DNA of 60,461 nucleotides from contig WTHQ01000025.1 of NCBI GenBank assembly GCA_011523055.1, positions 1-60,461 on the forward strand, read 5' to 3'. Shown in pieces: positions 32,332 to 40,269 of this stretch (position 1 is its first letter; every line of letters starts with the position of its first letter). This stretch comes from Methanobacteriota archaeon. GTDB taxonomy: Archaea > Thermoplasmatota > Poseidoniia > Poseidoniales > Thalassarchaeaceae. The notes under the pieces are model-generated. The model worked only from the letters and a program-made list of their open reading frames with translations, made no database searches and was not told where the DNA came from. Position numbers and translations under genes: made by a program.

Positions 32332-32850
32332 ATGGAGCGCTTTGATGTCAAGAGAGGACTGATGAAGAAGATAGGTGAAGAAGGGGGGCTGTCAGCACTT
32401 GCATCGAAATTTTTCGACAACGTCGAGAAAAAGGAGCTACATGCCTTTTCCGCATCACATGGCATAATGACCTCGATCGAGGGGAAGTACGATGATTCAG
32501 GGGCCCTCATAGTCGATGTTACGAATGTGCCGCCCAACTTCGACGACCCTGATGCTGTGAAAGCAGCGATGGATGCGAGGAAGAGGTGGACTCAGTTCCT
32601 AGACGAGTCAACTGGTTACAACTCCAAGCAGCGGGGCGACAAGGCCAAAGAATGGGCCAAGAAGGCCTCCAAGGCGGCGTCAGCGATATCCTCGGCGAGG
32701 CACTTCATGAAGATGGCCACGAACCTGCCTGAGGATACAATAAACCAGGCAGAGAGCATGATCTCCGAGATCGAGGCGGCACTCGAAGCTGGAGACAACA
32801 CCCGCGCGGCTGGAAGGGCAGAGAAACTCGGCAAACTTCTCAACTCATGA
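32332..32850 (+). CDS. DUF5611-like protein
   Basis: This protein of about 172 residues has an N-terminal alpha/beta part beginning MERFDVKRGLMKKIGEEGG and containing 'RWTQFLDESTGYNSKQRGDKAKEWAKK'-type text (FLDESTGYNSKQR), which resembles the archaeal DUF5611 family. The last ~55 residues are helical and Ala-rich, probably a coiled coil. The function is unknown. It ends 9 bases before tyrS and may be co-transcribed with it. The ATG at 32332 was chosen because upstream codons overlap the divergent gene's promoter area. Confidence 0.6.
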   Translation: MERFDVKRGLMKKIGEEGGLSALASKFFDNVEKKELHAFSASHGIMTSIEGKYDDSGALIVDVTNVPPNFDDPDAVKAAMDARKRWTQFLDESTGYNSKQRGDKAKEWAKKASKAASAISSARHFMKMATNLPEDTINQAESMISEIEAALEAGDNTRAAGRAEKLGKLLNS

Positions 32851-32859
32851 GGGCTGGCT

Positions 32860-33969
32860 ATGAAACTCCCCGAGGAATACAGCGAATCAGCCCATTTGGC
32901 CATGGGAAGAATGTTCGCGAACGTGGAGGAGACCGTCGGGGGCGCGCATGTCGCTTCTGTGCTGGATGGGGGCCCTAGCGCGGGAGGGGACTCAACACTT
33001 CGTGCCTACATCGGGCTAGAGCCTAGCGGCAAGGCGCACGTCGGGTGGATGCTGATTGCAGATTGCATCAGGAACATGCTGAAGGAGGGAGTACAGGTCA
33101 CAATACTACTTGCAGATTGGCATGCCTGGGTCAACGACAAGTTCGGGAGGGACATGGAAAAGATCTCAATCGCAGCGGACTACATGGCCGAGGTATTCAG
33201 AGCCTTGTTGACCTTCCCCGAAGAGGGAAAAGGGCCCGGGCAACTCAACTTCATCCGGGCAAGTGACCTCATGGACAGTGGTGAATATTGGGAGAGGGTC
33301 CTAAGGTGCTCGAAGGGTATGAGCCTAGCCAGGGCGAGAAGGACCTTCAGCATCATGGGCCGCAGCGAGGACTCCTCTGACGATGACCTGTCCGCCTTCT
33401 TTTACCCCCCCATGCAAGCTGCGGACATTTTCCATCTGAAGGTCGATATTGCCTTCGGCGGCATGGATCAGAGGAAGGCGCACATGTACATGCGCGACGT
33501 CGCTGACAGGAATGGATGGACGAAGGCCACTTGCATACACACCCCCATGATCTCTGGTCTGAAAGGTCGACGGGGAGGGGGCAGGATGGAGGCCTTTGAC
33601 CACAAAATGTCAAAATCAGACCCTTCCAACGCGATAATCCTTCATGATCCAGTCGAATCCTTGAGGAAGAAAATGAGAAAGGCATACTTAGATCAAAACG
33701 ATCCGGACTCACCAGTCTACGAGTTGGCGAAGCACATCATCATCCCCTCGCTCGGTGAGTTGAAGGTGACGCCCAAGCCAGAGTTTGGCCCCCCATCCTC
33801 GTGGGGGGATGTGGATGAGATAACCGAGGCTGTGATGGCAGGGGACCTCCATCCATTCGATCTGAAGATGGGGGTGGCCGATGGACTCTCTGAGATACTC
33901 AGCCCCCTCATGGAGCATTTCCAGGACAATCCGGAGAAGCTGCACAAGATGATAGAGATAACCGCGTGA
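32860..33969 (+). CDS. tyrS: Tyrosyl-tRNA synthetase
   Basis: The 369-residue class-I synthetase is of archaeal/eukaryotic size. The tyrosine pocket and ATP motif read YIGLEPSGKAHVGW, with HVGW where most enzymes have HIGH/HLGH. The second motif is HKMSKSDPSNAI. The middle contains the 'FHLKVDIAFGGMDQRKAHMY' segment, which is typical of archaeal TyrRS. It overlaps the following reading frame only if that gene used an earlier, less likely start. Confidence 0.92.
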   Translation: MKLPEEYSESAHLAMGRMFANVEETVGGAHVASVLDGGPSAGGDSTLRAYIGLEPSGKAHVGWMLIADCIRNMLKEGVQVTILLADWHAWVNDKFGRDMEKISIAADYMAEVFRALLTFPEEGKGPGQLNFIRASDLMDSGEYWERVLRCSKGMSLARARRTFSIMGRSEDSSDDDLSAFFYPPMQAADIFHLKVDIAFGGMDQRKAHMYMRDVADRNGWTKATCIHTPMISGLKGRRGGGRMEAFDHKMSKSDPSNAIILHDPVESLRKKMRKAYLDQNDPDSPVYELAKHIIIPSLGELKVTPKPEFGPPSSWGDVDEITEAVMAGDLHPFDLKMGVADGLSEILSPLMEHFQDNPEKLHKMIEITA

Positions 33970-34049
33970 GCGAAAAGCCTGGATATAACTGGTCAAAAAC
34001 AGGCGTAATGGGGATTTCGCTAAATATCAAGTCTCTCCGGAGGCGCCTG

Positions 34050-35603
34050 ATGACAGTTTCAGTGGGTATTGACGACATTGCCATTCACATACCACGCCTG
34101 TACTTCGACATCAAGGATTTCGCGGAGTTTAGGGGTGCAGACTACGGCAAGTTGAACCGAGGTCTGGGCCTTTCCGCAATGGCGATTCCTGACGTACACG
34201 AGGACACCGCTACCATGGGGGCCAACGCAGTTGCGCGGATCATTGACAGGAACAAACTAGATCCATCGAAAATTGGTCGGATCTACCTTGGGACCGAGTC
34301 TGCGTTGGACGGTTCGAAGCCCACAGCCACCTACATCATGGACATGCTTGAGCAGCGCTACTCCAAGAAGCACGGCACGGAATGCTTCCGCAACTGCGAC
34401 GTCGTCGACATGACATTCGCCTGCATCGGGGCAGTCGATGCGATGCACAATACCCTCGACTGGGTGGCCAGGGGCGGGGAGGATCAAGACAGGATCGGCA
34501 TAGTCGTCTTCGCTGACAATGCGAAGTACGACCTCGGGTCCTCTGGCGAGTACACTCAAGGCGCAGGCGGGGGAGCCATCCTCGTCAGGCACAACCCGAG
34601 GCTGTTGGAGATCCCTGATACATGGGGGGTGTCGACGATGCCGGTTCATGACTTCTTCAAGCCACGCCGGGAGATCACGAGGAAATCGATAGTTGAGACC
34701 GTCCTGGAGCTCGCCTCAGATGCTGGAGAGAAATTCAAGAAGAACCTCCCAGACAGGATCATGAGGATCATCGACAAGACGGACAAGCGAGACCACACCC
34801 TCTTCGAATCCGAGACACTCAAGGTCCACAAGGACACACCAGTATTCGATGGTGCCTTCTCAAATCGCTGCTACTCTGAGTCGGTCAAGCAGGCCTTCAT
34901 CAATTTCAGATCCAAGGCCATAGCCAATGGGAGGTACGATCCTGGTGACGATGAGATCCTCACTGAGCAGTGGTCGAGAATAATCGTTCACCTGCCGTAC
35001 GCCTTCCAAGCCAAGCGCATGTTCCCAGACGTGTTCCGCCATGACAGGAGACATCTTCCCATATGGTCGGAGATCGAGGCCGAAATAGGTCCGGAGCCAA
35101 CAAGGACTGATTACCCCGAGGGCGAGGCAGGGGAGGGCGAGTTCGAGGCCGCCAATGACGCCTACCGCAGGAAGATATCCAAGACAGGCCAATTCAAGTC
35201 GTTCGTCGAGGAGAGGATCGAGAAGACCCAGCGCGCATCCTCGAAGGTCGGAAACCAGTACACTGGCTCTATCTTTCTCGCTTTGATGTCAGCACTGGAG
35301 TCAGACTTGAACGACAAACAGGACATGAATGGGACAAGGGTGGGCCTTTGTGGATACGGATCAGGTGCAAAGGCAAAGGTGTTTGAGGGGGTAATCCAAC
35401 CAGATTGGAAGCACATAGTCTCGAGATTCTCTCTCTTCGATAGGATTGATGCACGCCAACCAATCGACAAATCCGTCTATGAGGCCCTACACAGAGGCTC
35501 CAGAGGCTCATCCGTCATCAATCCCTCCGGAGAGTTCGCTCTCGTTTCAATTGGAGCAGATGGCCACCTCGAGGGGGAGAGGCGCTACTCTTGGGTGAAT
35601 TGA
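34050..35603 (+). CDS. Hydroxymethylglutaryl-CoA synthase (mvaS-like)
   Basis: This protein of about 517 residues has an HMG-CoA synthase core. The N-terminal part VGIDDIAIHIPRLYFD matches the family start, so the ATG at 34050 was chosen over 33966. The catalytic cysteine lies in DMTFACIGAVDAMHN, a 'GEYTQGAGGGAILV' strand follows, the histidine motif is IIVHLPYAFQAKRMFPD, and 'VGNQYTGSIFLALMSALE' closes the fold. The pattern is of the mvaS/eukaryotic-like class. It condenses acetyl-CoA and acetoacetyl-CoA for the mevalonate route to archaeal isoprenoid lipids. It is longer than many homologues because of an acidic insert around residues 345-380. Confidence 0.9.
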   Translation: MTVSVGIDDIAIHIPRLYFDIKDFAEFRGADYGKLNRGLGLSAMAIPDVHEDTATMGANAVARIIDRNKLDPSKIGRIYLGTESALDGSKPTATYIMDMLEQRYSKKHGTECFRNCDVVDMTFACIGAVDAMHNTLDWVARGGEDQDRIGIVVFADNAKYDLGSSGEYTQGAGGGAILVRHNPRLLEIPDTWGVSTMPVHDFFKPRREITRKSIVETVLELASDAGEKFKKNLPDRIMRIIDKTDKRDHTLFESETLKVHKDTPVFDGAFSNRCYSESVKQAFINFRSKAIANGRYDPGDDEILTEQWSRIIVHLPYAFQAKRMFPDVFRHDRRHLPIWSEIEAEIGPEPTRTDYPEGEAGEGEFEAANDAYRRKISKTGQFKSFVEERIEKTQRASSKVGNQYTGSIFLALMSALESDLNDKQDMNGTRVGLCGYGSGAKAKVFEGVIQPDWKHIVSRFSLFDRIDARQPIDKSVYEALHRGSRGSSVINPSGEFALVSIGADGHLEGERRYSWVN

Positions 35604-35642
35604 GACAATCTTGATGCCAGCACAACCATCACCCGGGTTCCC

Positions 35643-36746
35643 ATGAACATACGTTCACTCGTACTCGCCCTTCTCTTGCCGGGCATGCTTGTTGGGTGTT
35701 CTGGCCAAAAGGACATCACGCCGACTGATCAACCTGGCAGCGCCAATGCCGAACTCGAACTCATATCCGCTGTTGACGCATCATACTACCCGCTAATCTC
35801 GAGTGCGAACCATACGTTCTATGGCCCAGAGGGCGAGGAGGTCGACTTCATCCAATCACTGGTGGACATGGGCGTCAATACCGTGAGGGTAAGGGTTTGG
35901 CATGACCCCGTGGGCAACGCCTCATCTATATCGGAGGTATCTGAATTTTCTAGGTTGGTAAAATCCGCGGGGCTGAAGCTATGGGTGACTCCACACTACT
36001 CGGACACATGGGCTGATCCGGGGGCCCAGAACCCCCCGGTTGCCTGGAGTGGGTTGGATTACGTCAATGTCAGAGACAAGGTGTACGAGCACACAGCCAA
36101 CATAACAGCAATACTGAATCCCGATTTCATCCAGATCGGGAACGAGGTAAACAATGGGTTTCTGTTTCCGCATGGGAACATCCACCATAACAAGACGCAA
36201 TTCATGGAACTACTCCAGATTGGCTCGAAGGCCGTCAGGGACACCTCCGTCCACGCGAGGATCATGATTCACTATGCGGGATTGGAGCTCGCCACCCCAT
36301 TCTTCGAGAACCTTACGTCCGTGGACTATGACATCGCGGGCATCTCATACTACCCCTTGTGGCACGGAAAGTCCATACAAAGGGTTGGCGAAACACTCCA
36401 AGAGATCGCTGCAGAGACGAACAAGGATGTCATAATCGCCGAGACTGCATATCCATTCACGCTTGGTTGGAACGATTGGACGCACAACATTATCGGGTCA
36501 GAGGACCAGATAATCCTCCCTGAGTACCCAGCATCCCCCCAAGGCCAGCTGGATTTCGTATCAGAATTAAAGCAAGAGGTACTCGATGTTCAAAGGGGCT
36601 TGGGCTTCTGTTATTGGGGCGCTGAAATGGTATCATGGGACGGCCCCGAGTCTTCCAATGGCTCCAGCTGGGAAAATCAGGCGATCTTCGACTTCGACAG
36701 CAGGTTGCTTCCGGTGGCCGGCGCCTTTGGGTTCGAGAGCAGTTGA
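35643..36746 (+). CDS. Glycoside hydrolase family 53 (endo-beta-1,4-galactanase-like) lipoprotein
   Basis: The 367-residue protein begins with a lipoprotein-type signal, MNIRSLVLALLLPGMLVGCSG, with a plausible lipobox cysteine. The mature part is a GH53 TIM barrel: AVDASYYPLI, 'MGVNTVRVRVWHDP', LKLWVTPHYSDTWADPG, the acid/base glutamate in IQIGNEVNNG and the nucleophile in IAETAYPFTLGWND. GH53 enzymes cut beta-1,4-galactan in plant or algal arabinogalactan. The protein is probably cell-surface bound and involved in scavenging algal polysaccharide. It follows HMG-CoA synthase by 39 bases but is unrelated in function. Confidence 0.85.
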   Translation: MNIRSLVLALLLPGMLVGCSGQKDITPTDQPGSANAELELISAVDASYYPLISSANHTFYGPEGEEVDFIQSLVDMGVNTVRVRVWHDPVGNASSISEVSEFSRLVKSAGLKLWVTPHYSDTWADPGAQNPPVAWSGLDYVNVRDKVYEHTANITAILNPDFIQIGNEVNNGFLFPHGNIHHNKTQFMELLQIGSKAVRDTSVHARIMIHYAGLELATPFFENLTSVDYDIAGISYYPLWHGKSIQRVGETLQEIAAETNKDVIIAETAYPFTLGWNDWTHNIIGSEDQIILPEYPASPQGQLDFVSELKQEVLDVQRGLGFCYWGAEMVSWDGPESSNGSSWENQAIFDFDSRLLPVAGAFGFESS

Positions 36747-36748
36747 TG

Positions 36749-37933
36749 TCAATTGCCAGTCTTGGATGATATTGCCCGGTTAATCACGATTCTCTGGACC
36801 TCCTGGGTCCCCTCGTAGATCTGGGTAATCTTCGCGTCCCTGAAGAAGCGCTCTGCAGGGAAGTCGGTGGTGTACCCATAGCCGCCAAGGACCTGGACAG
36901 CGCGTTCTGCGACCCACATCGCGGTATCGCCAGCGAGGAGCTTCGCCATCGACGCCTCAGTCGTATGCCTGGGGCCACCCGAGTGGTAGTGGTTCTGCTT
37001 GGCCCAGGATGCCTTGTAGACAACTAGCCTAGCGGCGGAGATCTTGGTTGCCATGTCAGCCAGATAATTACCAATCGCCTGGTGCCTGGATATCGGCTTG
37101 CCGAAGGTGGTCCTCTGCTGCGCATAGTTGAGTGCGGTCTCGTAGGCCCCTTGAGCTATGCCGAGGGCCTGTGCCGCGATTCCGATTCTGGAGTTGTCCA
37201 GGGCATTCATCGCTATTGGGAACCCCTCTCCAGGTGCTTTCAACACGTTCTCGACCGGAACCAAGCAATCCTTCAGAACCAAGGAGCAGGTGTCTGACGA
37301 CCTAATCCCTAGTTTGTCCTCCTTCTTTCCAACAGAGAACCCGGGGAAACCCTTCTCGATGATGAAGGCCGTGGTGCCTCCATGGCTCCTTTTGCCGAAC
37401 TCTGGGTGATCAACGTCCTTTGCGAACAGCACGTAGATTCCTGCGCTGCTCCCGTTGGTTACCCACATCTTCTCCCCATTCAGGACGTAGTGGGTCCCTT
37501 CCTCGTTCAGCTTGGCAGTGCAAGTCATCGCGGCTGCATCAGTGCCCGAGCCGGCCTCCGAGAGGGAGTATGCCCCGATCTCCCCCGCTGCTAGCTTTGG
37601 GAGGTACTTCGCCTTCTGCTCCTCATTGCCGTGAATTGCGATAGTCGCCGCGCAGAGTCCTACATGGACACAGAACATGACCGAAAAGGACGCATCAACC
37701 CTAGCAAGCTCCTCGACCACAATGGCCTCGGATATATCGTCGATGGGGTTGCCCCCATATTCCTCGGGGATGGTCATTGACTGGAGCCCCAACTCGCAGA
37801 ACGCCCGCCACTCATCAATTGGCGGGCGTTGGTCCCTGTCTCTCTGGGAGGCGGTGGGTGAAAGCACCTGCTCCGCGAAGTCCCTCACGAGTTGTCTGAT
37901 CATCGATTGCTCGTCAGTTTCATTGAAGTCCAT
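36749..37933 (-). CDS. Acyl-CoA dehydrogenase (short/medium-chain type)
   Basis: The 394-residue flavoenzyme has a normal ACAD layout: 'DFNETDEQSMIRQLVRDFAE' start, YSLSEAGSGTDAAAM, KMWVTNGSSAGIYVLFA, the 'RTTFGKPISRHQAIGNYLADMA' arginine/FAD region, and the catalytic glutamate in QIYEGTQEVQRIVINRAI. It oxidises saturated acyl-CoA to enoyl-CoA and would donate electrons to the ETF encoded at 28155-29840. It is convergent with the GH53 gene (gap of 2 bases) and divergent from the GcvH-like gene. Confidence 0.92.
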   Translation of the reverse strand: MDFNETDEQSMIRQLVRDFAEQVLSPTASQRDRDQRPPIDEWRAFCELGLQSMTIPEEYGGNPIDDISEAIVVEELARVDASFSVMFCVHVGLCAATIAIHGNEEQKAKYLPKLAAGEIGAYSLSEAGSGTDAAAMTCTAKLNEEGTHYVLNGEKMWVTNGSSAGIYVLFAKDVDHPEFGKRSHGGTTAFIIEKGFPGFSVGKKEDKLGIRSSDTCSLVLKDCLVPVENVLKAPGEGFPIAMNALDNSRIGIAAQALGIAQGAYETALNYAQQRTTFGKPISRHQAIGNYLADMATKISAARLVVYKASWAKQNHYHSGGPRHTTEASMAKLLAGDTAMWVAERAVQVLGGYGYTTDFPAERFFRDAKITQIYEGTQEVQRIVINRAISSKTGN

Positions 37934-38053
37934 GGCGGTCTAGTTACTCTGAGGAGGAGGACGGTTGTTAACCCATCGTAGAACGAGTGGAATCAACCCA
38001 AGGTGCGATCGAATCATTCAAGTCAGGTGGGTGACGCGCGCGATTCGATCACA

Positions 38054-38548
38054 ATGTCAGATGACGGAGACATCGAGTTCAGCGTTGCAGAAGACAGAAG
38101 GTACACCAAGGAGCATCTCTGGTTACAGGTCATCGACCGGGAAGAGGATGAGGATGGAAACGTCCAGACATCCGTAAAGGTGGGTGTGAGCGAGTATGTC
38201 GCCGCTGTATGGGGCGAATTCATCCGAGTTACCTTGCCCAATTTGCAGGCATTGGACGGCTTCGAAGAGGAAGGAGAGAAATCGCAGGAGAAGTCTGGTC
38301 TAGAGGGCGAGCTAGCCGCGAAGGACATCCTCGTGACACTTAGGACTAGTGATGATGTCGTTCTCGTTGACAGTCCCTTCCCATGTGGGATCCTTGAGTT
38401 GAACGGAGAGGTCGAAGACTCCCCGGACCTTGTCAACTCGGAGGCATATGGCGATGGCTGGCTCATGATCGTAAGGCCACATGAATACGATGAGGACAAC
38501 TTTCTCTCCCCGGAGGAATACATCGAATTCCTGGCAGAGGGCCTCTGA
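38054..38548 (+). CDS. GcvH-like protein lacking the lipoyl lysine
   Basis: This protein of about 164 residues aligns along the glycine-cleavage H-protein: 'YTKEHLWLQV' (like the KYTKEHEW start), VGVSEYVAAVWGEFIRVTLP, and the C-terminal NGEVEDSPDLVNSEAYGDGWLMIVRP, which is very close to the GcvH end. The central hairpin that should carry the lipoylated lysine (E-S-V-K-A) reads LVTLRTSDDVVLVDSP, with no lysine at that position by my alignment. An acidic 20-residue insert (about 73-92) precedes it. It may be a scaffold or regulator rather than a carrier. No gcvT or gcvP is in the window. Confidence 0.72.
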   Translation: MSDDGDIEFSVAEDRRYTKEHLWLQVIDREEDEDGNVQTSVKVGVSEYVAAVWGEFIRVTLPNLQALDGFEEEGEKSQEKSGLEGELAAKDILVTLRTSDDVVLVDSPFPCGILELNGEVEDSPDLVNSEAYGDGWLMIVRPHEYDEDNFLSPEEYIEFLAEGL

Positions 38549-39781
38549 TCAGGGCCATGATAGCGATTTCCAACCGAAGTGGTCCTCACCGGCAAAATCG
38601 ATCTCACCCAAGAGGCCGAGGACCTCGTTTTGATGAGTTAGATCCCGCTCGATCTGTAGCCTATGCAAGTGACCTTTGAGACGTCCCAGCCTTACTCCAG
38701 GTTCTATCCCCGTGTATTGAGAGAGTGTGTTCCCATCCACCAGAGGGGCCGTGCCGGCCCTTGGCGGAGGGACCTCCCTGAGGGCCTCCATTCCGTCAAC
38801 CCCAAACCAACCCAAGTATGCAATCACGCTATTCTTCCAATTCGGGGGGACATAGGCATGGAACCTGCGGACCTCTTCCGCGGAGGTCAGCGTGGTTGAG
38901 GGATGGAGCGTCATCAATAAGCCGAAGATCGAAACCTCCTCTTTGGTGGCTTTAAGATTGGACTTGATCGTTTCAGAGGCCACGACCGCATCGACGCTAC
39001 TTTCCTTGTACATTAGTGCCATTGCCACCGCGAGGTCACTTGTCGGACAAAGGCCTTCGATGAGCTCGGCCCCTGGCAGGATCTTCTCGAGCAATCCATG
39101 GTCTCGCATGAGCCTCAGCGATTCTCCACCTGATTCGAGGTTGATCATCCTCCGGAACTCGCTCCCGATCCTCTCTGCCGATACGCTGCTTATCATGCCG
39201 ATACAGTCCCTAATTGCAGATTCAGTGCCCTTGTCCAAGAACCACCCGCCTGGCGATGCAATGAACCGATAAGCCCGAAGAATCCTCAATCCGTCTTCGG
39301 AGAACCGCTTCGATGGATCTCCGACTGTCCGGATGACCCTGGATCCCAGGTCGGCCATGCCCTCGAAGGGGTCCAGGAAATCCCCGCTGGGGAAGGCAAT
39401 CGCCATGGAATTGACAGTGAAGTCTCTCCTGGACAGATCTTCGATTATGTCCTCCCCAAACTCCACCACATCTGGGCGTCGGCCGTCGGTGTATCCCGCC
39501 TCGGTTCTGAGCGAGGTCACCTCCCATGTCCTATTGCTCTTGGGCGTCCTTACACATATCGTGCCAAAGCGAGCCCCATGCGTCAATGAGTCAGGGAACA
39601 GGCCAACGACCTGGTCCGGGGACAGGCTCGTTGCAATGTCTACGTCCGCGCCAGGAACAGACGCCAAGGCGTCTCGAACCCACCCGCCGACTATCCAAGT
39701 GCCCCCCTCTGAGGATAGCCTGTTCAGCACATGGAGGCTATCCTCGTCGAGCCCTGCCAGTAGGTTCGGGGCACCTTCCAT
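38549..39781 (-). CDS. Class II (bacterial-type) CCA-adding / poly(A) polymerase family nucleotidyltransferase
   Basis: This 410-residue protein has the bacterial nucleotidyltransferase pattern: GGWVRDALASVPGADVDIAT with the catalytic Asp pair, 'TSLRTEAGYTDGRRPD', the RRDFTVNSMAI strand, and RFSEDGLRILRAYRF before the helical C-terminal domain. Class II enzymes complete tRNA 3' CCA ends in bacteria and eukaryotes, whereas archaea normally use an unrelated class I enzyme. Most but not all tRNAs here encode CCA, so an enzyme is required at least for tRNA-Thr and for repair. The gene is convergent and adjacent to the GcvH-like gene (no gap). It is a candidate for transfer from bacteria. Confidence 0.85.
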   Translation of the reverse strand: MEGAPNLLAGLDEDSLHVLNRLSSEGGTWIVGGWVRDALASVPGADVDIATSLSPDQVVGLFPDSLTHGARFGTICVRTPKSNRTWEVTSLRTEAGYTDGRRPDVVEFGEDIIEDLSRRDFTVNSMAIAFPSGDFLDPFEGMADLGSRVIRTVGDPSKRFSEDGLRILRAYRFIASPGGWFLDKGTESAIRDCIGMISSVSAERIGSEFRRMINLESGGESLRLMRDHGLLEKILPGAELIEGLCPTSDLAVAMALMYKESSVDAVVASETIKSNLKATKEEVSIFGLLMTLHPSTTLTSAEEVRRFHAYVPPNWKNSVIAYLGWFGVDGMEALREVPPPRAGTAPLVDGNTLSQYTGIEPGVRLGRLKGHLHRLQIERDLTHQNEVLGLLGEIDFAGEDHFGWKSLSWP

Positions 39782-39855
39782 GGCCCTGGGTGGACCATCA
39801 TCGTTTGATCGTGCCGTTCAGACAGTGCTAAACGGCAAGGCCAGTCTTGGCAGCT

Positions 39856-40269
39856 GTGAGGGTGCAACTGATGCCGGTAGAGGTTCTGAAGCCCCACGAA
39901 CAGGTCATCCAGAAGAAAGTGACCCAACTCGAGAAGATGACCATGAGGTGGAACGCATACACAAAGCCACTTTTGGTCGACGGAGCCACGGGAACGATCC
40001 TTGATGGGCACCACAGGTTCGAGATCGCCAAGAGGCTCGGCCTGCAATGCCTTCCATGTGTCGTTGTTGACTACCTGGAGGATGACTCGATAGCACTCAT
40101 GCTCTGGCCAAACAGTGACAGAGAGGTCATAACGAAGCAAGATGTAATCGATGCCGGCATGAGTGGGGACTTGATGTCACCGAAAACCAGCCGACACCTG
40201 TTGTCAGATGACCTGCCACCTATTTCGGTCCCCCTTTCGAGACTAATGGCCCCCGCTGTCGGATCCTAG
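39856..40269 (+). CDS. ParB/sulfiredoxin-fold protein, SerK-like
   Basis: This protein of about 137 residues has the ParB/Srx fold motif LLVDGATGTILDGHHRFEIAKRLG, and later 'VITKQDVIDAGMSGDLMSPKTSRHLL'-type text (ITKQDVIDAG, PKTSRH). The LDGHHR plus P-K-T-x-R-H combination is that of the free-serine kinase SerK/SbnI group rather than of chromosome-partition ParB. It might phosphorylate serine or act as a small-molecule-responsive regulator. The start is uncertain: GTG at 39856 (used), TTG at 39847 or a later ATG at 39871. The 3' end overlaps the convergent HEAT-repeat gene by 27 bases. Confidence 0.65.
   Translation: MRVQLMPVEVLKPHEQVIQKKVTQLEKMTMRWNAYTKPLLVDGATGTILDGHHRFEIAKRLGLQCLPCVVVDYLEDDSIALMLWPNSDREVITKQDVIDAGMSGDLMSPKTSRHLLSDDLPPISVPLSRLMAPAVGS

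Noticed and set aside
38003-38053. Upstream extension of the GcvH-like gene
   Set aside because: The 17 extra residues are not H-protein-like and lie in the divergent promoter gap; the ATG at 38054 precedes the conserved start.
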